Source of the DNA: CAVQSS01 sp963746605
GTDB taxonomy: Bacteria > Desulfobacterota > RBG-13-43-22
Assembly: GCA_963746605.1 (NCBI GenBank)
Contig: CAVVCH010000061.1
Coordinates: 186,001 to 250,000, forward strand
Direction: 5' to 3'
Length of the DNA: 64,000 nucleotides
Both the position numbers and the translations under genes were made by a program. Positions within the stretch are counted from its first letter, which is position 1, and every line of letters starts with the position of its first letter. Under the pieces are notes generated by a model. It had not been told where the DNA came from. It made no database searches and was given only the letters and a program-made list of their open reading frames with translations. Of this stretch, positions 53,265-60,203 are shown one piece after another.

Positions 53265-53618
53265 GAGAACAAGATGCCCATAACCGGTTGCGGCGGACGG
53301 CGTTTCGCCGCCGCTGAACCGGAACATAAGGCTAACTTTGAATGCGGAATCATTCGCTTTTTCAGAGCAGTTCCCTTACAAGACTTGAAAGAGGGCGACA
53401 CTACCGCTTTTTGGCAGTATCCGTTGGAGCAGGATAATGGTTTAAGGGGTTATTCGCTGAGGAGAGAATTGAGCTTCCCGGTAATTGGATCTCCCTGGTC
53501 TTCCCGTTCCTGACCCGAGGCGGAGCGGCTTATTGACCCGGCCTTCCCAAGGGATAGACAGACCCGTCTTAGCTGTGATACCTGCTTGAGGCGGAGGGCG
53601 ACCGTCTTCTCGGAATGG
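53265..53618. other. Intergenic region, no gene recognised
   Basis: This 354-bp region lies between the FAD oxidase and the convergent nucleotidyltransferase gene. It contains a GCGGCGGACGGCGTTTCGCCGCCGC hairpin-like stretch just after the oxidase stop (about 53290-53316), a possible terminator without a T-run. Open frames here show no family features. Confidence 0.4.
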
Positions 53619-54086
53619 TTAGGTTTCGTCATCCAGGGCCTTTAGTTTTTTCAGGTCGTCCTGGTCCTGGCCGCTTCCCCTAAGGGATTTCATAACCATC
53701 AGTCCTTCCCGGGATACCACCCAGAGGTCTTCGCCTTCCCAGCGTGCCTTCTCCCGCGTGGCCCAGGCCATTTCTACCGGGGGGGTAACGAGGATCAGGT
53801 CTAACGGCAACCGCTCATCATCCTCCGAATCTATCTTGGTCACCCGGAACATTTTTATAGCTCCTCCCGCCAGGTTCATCCACCCGGCTTCGATCTGATA
53901 GCCCAGGTCTGAAACCAACGGGCGGATCGAAGCCAGACTTTCTTCCGGGATCAGAAGATCGATATCCAGGGTGGCCCTTGGAATCCCATAAACCGCCAGG
54001 GACAAACCGCCACAAAGGGCATAGGGTATTTCACGACGATTTAGATGGATGATCAGGGATCTGAGTTCCTGGTATAAATCAATCAT
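53619..54086 (-). CDS. Nucleotidyltransferase-fold protein (AbiEii/MNT-like)
   Basis: This small protein of 155 residues has the nucleotidyltransferase core GGLSLAVYGIPRATLDIDLLIP, with the D-x-D pair (DID) expected to bind metal. A second acidic strand PLDLILV follows. Such proteins act as toxins or antitoxin-like regulators (AbiEii, MNT) or as orphan enzymes. No AbiEi or HEPN partner is adjacent. The upstream sequence shares about 40 bp with the region in front of the NosL-like gene. Confidence 0.7.
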   Translation of the reverse strand: MIDLYQELRSLIIHLNRREIPYALCGGLSLAVYGIPRATLDIDLLIPEESLASIRPLVSDLGYQIEAGWMNLAGGAIKMFRVTKIDSEDDERLPLDLILVTPPVEMAWATREKARWEGEDLWVVSREGLMVMKSLRGSGQDQDDLKKLKALDDET

Positions 54087-54127
54087 AGATGGGGAGCAGT
54101 CGGCCGCTATTTTTTCAGAATAGAAGA

Positions 54128-54167
54128 ATTATAACAAGATTTCGATTTTTATGGCATTCTTTTCTTT
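54128..54167. repeat. Intergenic repeat shared with 46547-46586
   Basis: ATTATAACAAG, then ATTTTTATGGCA and CTTTTCTT, occur in the same order at both places with few differences. Both copies precede minus-strand genes and carry TATAAT on that strand. They could be duplicated promoters or part of a dispersed element. Confidence 0.5.
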
Positions 54168-54211
54168 CCTCTCGCACCCTTTGATATCACCCCCCATAGA
54201 TAAGGATTCCC

Positions 54212-54241
54212 TTGACAGGTTTAAGGCCGCTCATTTAGAAT
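54212..54241 (+). promoter_or_regulatory. Promoter of RHH/RelE toxin-antitoxin pair
   Basis: TTGACA at 54212-54217 and TAGAAT at 54236-54241 are 18 bp apart, 51 bp before the antitoxin GTG. An 11-bp palindrome, GCATATTATGC (54257-54267), follows near the expected start of transcription and is a candidate operator. Confidence 0.6.
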
Positions 54242-54291
54242 AGGCGTATATCAGGCGCATATTATGCAATAAGGGATGGGGGGAAGAAAAA

Positions 54292-54543
54292 GTGCCCAAA
54301 GGAAAAATAAATATTACCATGGATCGGGATTTGATCGAATTCGCGAAGGATTATGCGGAGGACCAGCGAACCACCGTTTCAGAAATCGTAACTCAATTTG
54401 TCCTCCATTTGAAACGCAAAGGAGAAACGGACCCAACGGAGATCGTGATCAGGGACCCGCAATTTTGTGAGAGCCTGATGGAAACCATGTCTCGGATCAG
54501 ATCCGGAAAAATGAAGTGGCATCGTTACGATGAGGTTTTCTAA
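54292..54543 (+). CDS. RHH-type antitoxin
   Basis: This antitoxin has 83 residues. The N-terminal part, KINITMDRDLIEFAKDYAEDQ, has the beta-strand and helix of a ribbon-helix-helix DNA binder, followed by TTVSEIVTQFVLHL. The C-terminal half should bind the toxin. The start is GTG 54292; GGGGGGAAGAAA upstream supplies a Shine-Dalgarno. The stop adjoins the toxin ATG with no gap. Confidence 0.75.
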   Translation: MPKGKINITMDRDLIEFAKDYAEDQRTTVSEIVTQFVLHLKRKGETDPTEIVIRDPQFCESLMETMSRIRSGKMKWHRYDEVF

Positions 54544-54858
54544 ATGGAGGTCCTCTTTAGCGAGGCGTTTCTGATATCGCTGAAAAAACATCGTTCCCTT
54601 AAGAAAATCATTCAAAAAAAGGTGGATTTGATTATAGCGAATCCACTCCCTTTCGGAGAGCCTTTAAAAGGCAATTTCAGGGGGTATTATAGTGCGCCGG
54701 TGAAGAAAAATTTCCTGATTATCTATTTTTATTGCAAGGCTTGCCGCAGGAAAAAGGACCAGGATATTGTTCTCTGTCAAGATTGTCGAGATTGCGGCGA
54801 CGATACCCTGAAATTTATTGATTTTGGTCCTCACGATCAAGCCAACCGTCAGGGATAG
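54544..54858 (+). CDS. RelE/YafQ-like toxin with cysteine cluster
   Basis: This is a probable mRNA interferase of 104 residues. The N-terminal part (SEAFLISLKKH, IIANPLPFGEPLKG) is RelE/YafQ-like, and the C-terminal part GHxxxx end is FIDFGPHDQAN. Between them YCKACRRKK and LCQDCRDCGD give five cysteines with CxxC spacing, which could bind zinc. It starts directly after the antitoxin stop, so the two are translationally coupled. The role is inferred from size, order and partial motifs. Confidence 0.75.
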   Translation: MEVLFSEAFLISLKKHRSLKKIIQKKVDLIIANPLPFGEPLKGNFRGYYSAPVKKNFLIIYFYCKACRRKKDQDIVLCQDCRDCGDDTLKFIDFGPHDQANRQG

Positions 54859-54888
54859 TCTTCCTGACAAAATCGTTTTGAAAAAATA

Positions 54889-56892
54889 ATGTACTCAAAA
54901 AACGCCTTCCATCTGGTTTCCGAATTCACCCCCCAGGGCGATCAGCCCCAGGCCATCGAACAACTGGCCGCCGGGGTGGAGCAGGGGATAAAGCACCAGG
55001 TCCTGTTGGGGGTCACCGGGTCGGGAAAGACCTTCACCATGGCCCAGGTGGCGGCCCGGGTCCAGAAGCCCACCCTGGTCCTGGCCCCCAACAAGACCCT
55101 GGCCGCCCAGCTCTTCGGGGAGTTCAAGTCTTTCTTTCCTGAAAATGCCGTGGAGTATTTTGTCAGCTATTATGATTACTACCAGCCGGAGGCCTATTTG
55201 CCTTCGAGCGACACCTACATTGAAAAAGATTCCTCCATCAACGAGGAAATCGACAAGATGCGCCACTCGGCCACCCGGTCGCTGCTAACGCGCAGCGACG
55301 TGCTGATCGTGGCCAGTGTGTCCTGCATCTACGGACTGGGTTCGCCGGAGGCCTACCAGGACCTGTTGCTGTCTCTGGAAACCGGGCAGGATGTCCCGCG
55401 GGAAGCCGTGTTGGGCCAATTGGTCTCCATGCTCTACGAGCGCAACGACATCGATTTTCACCGGGGCACCTTCCGGGTCCGGGGAGACGTGGTGGAGGTC
55501 TTTCCGGCCTATGAGGAGGAGCGGGCCCTGCGGATTTCTTTTTTTGGTGACTCCATCGAAGGCCTGTCAATCATCGACCCGCTGCGCGGGAAAACCCAGG
55601 AACGGTTGCCTCAGGTCCAGATCTTTCCCAACAGTCATTATGTCACCAGCCCGGAGCGCAGGGAACTGGCCTACCAGGCTATCGAGGCGGAACTTACCGA
55701 ACGCCTGATCTACTTCCATGAGCACCAGAAATTGATCGAGGCACAGCGGATCGGGGAACGGACCCGCTTTGACCTGGAGATGATGAAGGAGTTGGGCTAC
55801 TGCCACGGCATCGAAAATTATTCCCGTCACCTGACCGGCCGGATGCCCGGCCAGCCGCCGCCGACCCTGCTGGAATATTTCCCCCAGGATTTTTTGCTCT
55901 TTATCGACGAGAGTCATCTGGCGGTTCCCCAGCTTCAGGGCATGTTCCGGGGCGACCGTTCCCGCAAGCAGACCCTGGTGGACTACGGGTTCCGGCTGCC
56001 CTCGGCCCTGGACAACCGGCCCTTGAATTTTCAGGAATTCGAGCAGATGGTCCATCAGGTCATTTATGTCTCCGCCACGCCGGCGGAGTACGAAATGCGG
56101 CAATCGGGCGGCCTGGTGGCGGAGCAGATCATCCGTCCTACCGGTTTGATGGATCCCCGGATCAGCGTCTTCCCCGCCACGGATCAGGTGGACCACCTGC
56201 TGCAGGCCATTAAGAAAAGGGTCGGCCAACAGGAGCGGGTGCTGGTCACCACCCTGACCAAGCGTCTGGCTGAAAGCTTGACCGATTATTACCAGGAAAA
56301 AGGGATCAAGGTCCGCTACCTGCACTCGGATATCAACACCCTGGAGCGGATCGAGATATTGCGGGACCTGCGCTTGGGGGAATTTGATGTGTTGGTCGGG
56401 ATCAATCTGCTCCGGGAAGGGCTGGATCTGCCCGAAGTCAGCCTGGTGGCGATATTGGATGCGGACAAGGAAGGGTTTCTGCGTTCGACCCGCTCGCTGA
56501 TCCAGACCTGCGGGCGGGCGGCCCGTAATCTTTCGGGGGAAGTCTATTTCTATGCCGATCAAATCACCCGGTCCATGCAGGCGGCCATCGAGGAAACCGA
56601 AAAGCGTCGGAACCTGCAAAAGGCCTATAACCGGAAGCACGGGATAACCCCCACGAGCATCAAGAAATCCATCCAGGACATCATGGCCTCGGTCTACGAG
56701 GCCGACTATGTCACCGTGCCGGCGGCTAAAGAAGCGCAGGCGGATTACGACGATCCGGCCAAGATACCGGCCTTGATAAAAAAGCTGCAGAAAGAGATGA
56801 AGGCTGCGGCCAAGCGCCTGGATTTTGAAGAGGCCGCCGAGCTGCGCGATAAAATTAAGGGGTTGCAGGAAAAGGATTTGTTATGGAAATGA
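54889..56892 (+). CDS. uvrB: UvrABC excinuclease subunit B
   Basis: This central subunit of nucleotide excision repair has 667 residues. Walker A is GVTGSGKT at 41-48. The damage-probing beta-hairpin contains YYDYYQPEAYLPSSDTYIEKD, abbreviated. The DEAD-like motif II is DESH (FIDESHLAVPQL), the helicase motif VI segment reads QTCGRAARN, and a UVR domain ends the protein (LDFEEAAELRDKIKGLQE). The start is ATG 54889; no clear Shine-Dalgarno. It is intact amid a region of broken genes. Confidence 0.97.
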   Translation: MYSKNAFHLVSEFTPQGDQPQAIEQLAAGVEQGIKHQVLLGVTGSGKTFTMAQVAARVQKPTLVLAPNKTLAAQLFGEFKSFFPENAVEYFVSYYDYYQPEAYLPSSDTYIEKDSSINEEIDKMRHSATRSLLTRSDVLIVASVSCIYGLGSPEAYQDLLLSLETGQDVPREAVLGQLVSMLYERNDIDFHRGTFRVRGDVVEVFPAYEEERALRISFFGDSIEGLSIIDPLRGKTQERLPQVQIFPNSHYVTSPERRELAYQAIEAELTERLIYFHEHQKLIEAQRIGERTRFDLEMMKELGYCHGIENYSRHLTGRMPGQPPPTLLEYFPQDFLLFIDESHLAVPQLQGMFRGDRSRKQTLVDYGFRLPSALDNRPLNFQEFEQMVHQVIYVSATPAEYEMRQSGGLVAEQIIRPTGLMDPRISVFPATDQVDHLLQAIKKRVGQQERVLVTTLTKRLAESLTDYYQEKGIKVRYLHSDINTLERIEILRDLRLGEFDVLVGINLLREGLDLPEVSLVAILDADKEGFLRSTRSLIQTCGRAARNLSGEVYFYADQITRSMQAAIEETEKRRNLQKAYNRKHGITPTSIKKSIQDIMASVYEADYVTVPAAKEAQADYDDPAKIPALIKKLQKEMKAAAKRLDFEEAAELRDKIKGLQEKDLLWK

Positions 56893-56923
56893 AGCATGAA
56901 AAAAATGCGTCTATTCGATGTTT

Positions 56924-57043
56924 CGTAGGGGAGGAGTTAACCCCCTCCCGGGCTCTGGAATCAGTGATTCATTTTTTTCCCAGGTGCGTGAACTGTGCCC
57001 GGTTGGGTGCGGGAGGGGATTAACCCCTCCCCTACACTCGAAC
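56924..57043. repeat. GTAGGGG-type inverted repeat after uvrB
   Basis: CGTAGGGGAGG at 56924 faces CCTCCCCTAC ending near 57035, with AGTTAACCCCCTCC and GGAGGGGATTAACCCCTCC inside. The right half, GGTTGGGTGCGGGAGGGGATTAACCC followed by CTCC and CTAC, recurs almost exactly at 62274-62306 (string here joined from two parts of under 20 bases each side). The copies at 62194-62316 and 40709-40790 belong to the same class. Confidence 0.65.
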
Positions 57044-57115
57044 CCTATTTTGGGTTATTTGCGTAATAAAAATTCGTAACCCCAAAGATCCCAAACTTCA
57101 CCTGAAAGGAAAAAA

Positions 57116-58666
57116 ATGATCACCGCACACACCATCTGGACTTTTCTGATTGGGGCCATCCTGGGCATTGTCATCGTGGGCCTGCTGCTCAAGATCCGTC
57201 TGACCCAAAAGGCCGCCGAAGCCGTCCAAACCTGCAAATCCGAACTGGCGGTGCTGGAAGAGCGGATTAGAGCCAAGGAACTTTCGTACGACAACCTGTT
57301 GATCAAAAATCAGGAAATGGAAAAAGAGCTGGACCTTCTCCGGGGTTCCCTGATCCAGGAAGGGCAGGAGAAAGTTGCGGCTCTTAAAGAACTGGAACAG
57401 TTGCCGGAGGTAAAAACAATACTCCAGTCTCGGGAAGAGGAGAACCTCGGCTTGCGGGAGGAGATCAGTCGCCTGAAGCAGGTGCAGGCCGAACTGGAAA
57501 CTACCATGCGTCAGGAGCGGCTGGCCGTGGAAGAAAAGCTGTCCCTCCTGGATGAAGCTTCGCAAAAAATGAGCGATGCCTTCAAGGCCCTGTCCTCTGA
57601 AGCCTTGCGCAGCAACAACCAACAATTTCTGGACCTGGCCCGGGCCACCCTGGAAAAATTTCAAACCGAGGCCAAAGGGGATCTGGCCCAGCGTCAAAAA
57701 GCCGTGGAGACCCTGGTGGCCCCCCTGAAGGATACCTTGGATCGATATGCCCAACAGGTGCAGTCCATGGAGCAGGCCCGGCAACAGGCCTACGGAAGCC
57801 TGAGCCAACACCTGAAGCAAATGGCCGTTACCGAAGAAAAATTGCAGCAGGAGACGGGCAACCTGGTCAAGGCCCTTCGTTCCCCCCAGGTGCGAGGACG
57901 CTGGGGAGAGATCACGTTGCGGCGGGTGGCCGAACTGGCCGGAATGAGTGAACACTGTGATTTCACGGAACAGGAGACGGTTCCCGGAGAGACCGGCCGT
58001 TTGCGCCCGGATATGGTGGTCCGCATGCCCAATCGAAAAATAGTGGTGGTGGATTCCAAGGCCCCCCTGCAATCTTTTCTGGATTCTTTAGAAGCCCAGA
58101 CGGAAGAAGACCGGAAAGCCAAGCTTCAGGACCATGCCCGTCAGGTGCAGACCCACCTGCAAAAATTATCGGCCAAGGCTTACTGGGACCAGTTCAGCGA
58201 GGCTCCGGAATTCGTGGTCCTGTTTTTGCCGGGGGAGAATTTTTTCAGCGCGGCCCTGGAGCAGAATCCCCGGCTGATTGAAGAAGGGGTTAATCAAAGG
58301 GTTATCCTGGCTACCCCCACAACCTTGATTGCCCTGCTGCGGGCCATTGCCTATGGCTGGCGCCAGGAGCAACTGGCGGAAAACGCCCAGGCCATCAGCG
58401 ATCTGGGGAAGCTGCTCTATGACCGCCTGGCCAAAGTGGCCCGGCATTTCACCGAGGTAGGCCGGTCCCTGGATAAATGCGTGCACTCCTACAACGAGGC
58501 CGTGGGTTCCCTGGAGACCCGGGTGCTGACTGCGGCCCGCCGGTTCAGGGAATTGGGGGTAAGCTCCAAGGAGGATCTTCCGGTGTTACAGCCTTCTGAA
58601 AAAATATGTCGCGATCTACAGACCCCGGAACTTTGTCCGCCGGCCGAGGAGCCGGATCCCTCCTGA
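57116..58666 (+). CDS. rmuC: DNA recombination protein RmuC homologue
   Basis: RmuC limits rearrangements at inverted repeats in E. coli. It has 516 residues: one N-terminal membrane helix (about 8-26), a coiled coil (about 35-200) and the RmuC nuclease-like domain (about 240-430) with RSPQVRGRWGEITLRRVAEL and the PD-(D/E)XK-type string VVDSKAPLQSF. CTGAAAGGAAAAA precedes the ATG. A protein that restrains inversion is of interest in a window so rich in inverted repeats. Confidence 0.92.
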   Translation: MITAHTIWTFLIGAILGIVIVGLLLKIRLTQKAAEAVQTCKSELAVLEERIRAKELSYDNLLIKNQEMEKELDLLRGSLIQEGQEKVAALKELEQLPEVKTILQSREEENLGLREEISRLKQVQAELETTMRQERLAVEEKLSLLDEASQKMSDAFKALSSEALRSNNQQFLDLARATLEKFQTEAKGDLAQRQKAVETLVAPLKDTLDRYAQQVQSMEQARQQAYGSLSQHLKQMAVTEEKLQQETGNLVKALRSPQVRGRWGEITLRRVAELAGMSEHCDFTEQETVPGETGRLRPDMVVRMPNRKIVVVDSKAPLQSFLDSLEAQTEEDRKAKLQDHARQVQTHLQKLSAKAYWDQFSEAPEFVVLFLPGENFFSAALEQNPRLIEEGVNQRVILATPTTLIALLRAIAYGWRQEQLAENAQAISDLGKLLYDRLAKVARHFTEVGRSLDKCVHSYNEAVGSLETRVLTAARRFRELGVSSKEDLPVLQPSEKICRDLQTPELCPPAEEPDPS

Positions 58667-58702
58667 TATAGCGAGATCAATGAAACCACTTTGGAGGCTT
58701 TT

Positions 58703-59360
58703 ATGAACCGGAAATCAATGAAGGGAATTCTAATCGGTCTGGGGATTTTGTATGGTTTGGGGCTTCGCGCTGATGACCGCCCTGGCTCAAAAGCCACCGA
58801 CCTCTGAAAACCTGGATGCCAAAGTGGAAAAATTCCTTAAAGAAAACCGGTCGAATTGGCAGGATTGGAATGTGCCCTACCAGGACGGACAGGTGTTGTA
58901 CAACCTGATCCTCAAGAACAACTATACCCGGGCTTTGGAAATCGGGACCTCCACGGGCCATTCCGCCATCTGGATGGCCTGGGCGTTGAGCAAGACCGGA
59001 GGCCGTTTAATCACCATTGAGATCGACGAAGGGCGTTATAAAACCGCCGTGGAAAACTTCAAGCAGGCCGGGGTGGAAAGATTTATTGATGCCCGGCTGG
59101 CCGACGCCCATCAACTGGTGAGGCAACTGGAAGGGCCTTTTGATTTTATTTTTTCCGATGCCGACAAGGAATGGTACCCCCAGTATTTTAAGGACCTGGA
59201 CGGGAAGTTGGTAAAAGGCGGCTGCTTCACGGCCCATAACGTAAACCACCCTTTCGGCGGCATCAAAGAATTTCTGGATACTATCCAAGGCCTGCCCAAC
59301 TACCTGACCACCATTCATAGATCGGGCGGTGCAGGTATTTCCATCAGCTATAAAAAATAA
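58703..59360 (+). pseudogene. O-methyltransferase with signal peptide, frameshifted
   Basis: This is a class I SAM O-methyltransferase. ATG 58703, 5 bp after GGAGG, begins MNRKSMKGILIGLGILYG, an apparent signal peptide. One extra G in the GGGG at 58759-58762 breaks the frame; without it the peptide continues LGFALMTALAQ and the mature domain starts KPPTSENLDAK. Motif I is ALEIGTSTGHSAIW and the metal strand is FDFIFSDADKEWY. If made from the second frame alone (58752) it lacks a signal peptide. The repaired length is about 218 residues. Confidence 0.75.
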
Positions 59361-59419
59361 AAAGGAACACCGGGATTATAGCCAGGATCTTGATCCGGAC
59401 GAAGAATATTATTGAGGGC

Positions 59420-59827
59420 TCATGGCTCACGCCGATTGATATTTTTGAAACGATCGAAGTCCCGGTCATAACTAATAATGGTCGTGACCTGCATCCGCTC
59501 CATGTGGGCCAGGGAAAGTGTATCTTCAAAGTCCAGGTTGGAGCCGGCAAAAAGATCAAGCGCTCTAAGGAAAGTTCGGCGATATTGAATCTTCAGCCCT
59601 GGAAGGGAGATAATGGGGAGCAGAAGCGCTCGAACCTGTTTCCGGCTTTGCTGGTAAAGAGAACGGGATGATAGCACGTAAACGACTTCCGAAAGGACCG
59701 ACTCGGAAGTGACCACCTGGTCTTCTTTGCGCTTTAAACGTTGAAACAGTTCGTAACAGCGTTCTGCTTTGACCGGGTCGTCCTTGGTCAAATAACGCAG
59801 GAAGACATTGGCGTCCAAGAATTCCAC
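59420..59827 (-). CDS. vapC: VapC family toxin (PIN-domain ribonuclease)
   Basis: This PIN-domain RNase toxin has 135 residues. The acidic site is D5 (LDANVFL), E47 (LSEVVYVL), D102 (FEDTLSLAH) and D121 or D125 (SYDRDFDRF). The start is GTG 59827, whose G is shared with the TAG stop of the antitoxin, so the pair is translationally coupled. The order is the normal one, antitoxin first. Confidence 0.88.
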   Translation of the reverse strand: MEFLDANVFLRYLTKDDPVKAERCYELFQRLKRKEDQVVTSESVLSEVVYVLSSRSLYQQSRKQVRALLLPIISLPGLKIQYRRTFLRALDLFAGSNLDFEDTLSLAHMERMQVTTIISYDRDFDRFKNINRREP

Positions 59828-60114
59828 TATTCCGTCACCTTTGGCCGATTACTGATCTTGGGTCCCCGTCGTCGAACTCGTTCCTCCCGGGCCTGGTTCC
59901 GGACAGCAGACCAGTTTTCGGGGCGGTTGGTCGGCTTGACCGCTCCGTAGGCCGCCTCCAGTGTCATTTGGGCGGGTGCGAGCTCCACTCGCTCTTCGGT
60001 TACGCGGAAGGTGACCCGGTCCCGAGACTTAACGCCCAGCAGTTTACGTACGGCCAGGGGGATGGTGACCTGACCTTTCTGGGTGACCGTCCCGAGGTAC
60101 TCTTCGACGTTCAT
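59827..60114 (-). CDS. vapB: AbrB/SpoVT-type antitoxin (VapB)
   Basis: This DNA-binding antitoxin for the VapC just downstream has 95 residues. The swapped-hairpin domain reads TVTQKGQVTIPLAVRKLLGV with VTFRVTEERVELAP. The C-terminal half is basic and proline-containing, and would wrap the toxin. AAGGAGTAAT precedes the ATG. A perfect 21-bp inverted repeat lies at 60136-60156, 22 bp upstream, as a likely operator. Confidence 0.85.
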   Translation of the reverse strand: MNVEEYLGTVTQKGQVTIPLAVRKLLGVKSRDRVTFRVTEERVELAPAQMTLEAAYGAVKPTNRPENWSAVRNQAREERVRRRGPKISNRPKVTE

Positions 60115-60135
60115 TGTATTACTCCTTAATTAGGG

Positions 60136-60156
60136 ATTACTTATATATAAAGTAAT
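60136..60156. promoter_or_regulatory. 21-bp inverted repeat upstream of vapB, candidate operator
   Basis: ATTACTT and AAGTAAT at 60136-60142 and 60150-60156 are perfect arms around ATATATA. The site lies 22 bp before the antitoxin start, where the promoter should be. VapB/AbrB proteins usually repress their own gene through such a site. Confidence 0.6.
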
Positions 60157-60203
60157 TCTAAATCAACAAAGTCGAAAAGTCAAACAGGAAAACTTTGAAA
60201 GAA

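Noticed and set aside
53619..54086. Abortive infection (AbiE) system
   Set aside because: Only the nucleotidyltransferase-fold gene is present. No AbiEi-type antitoxin lies next to it.
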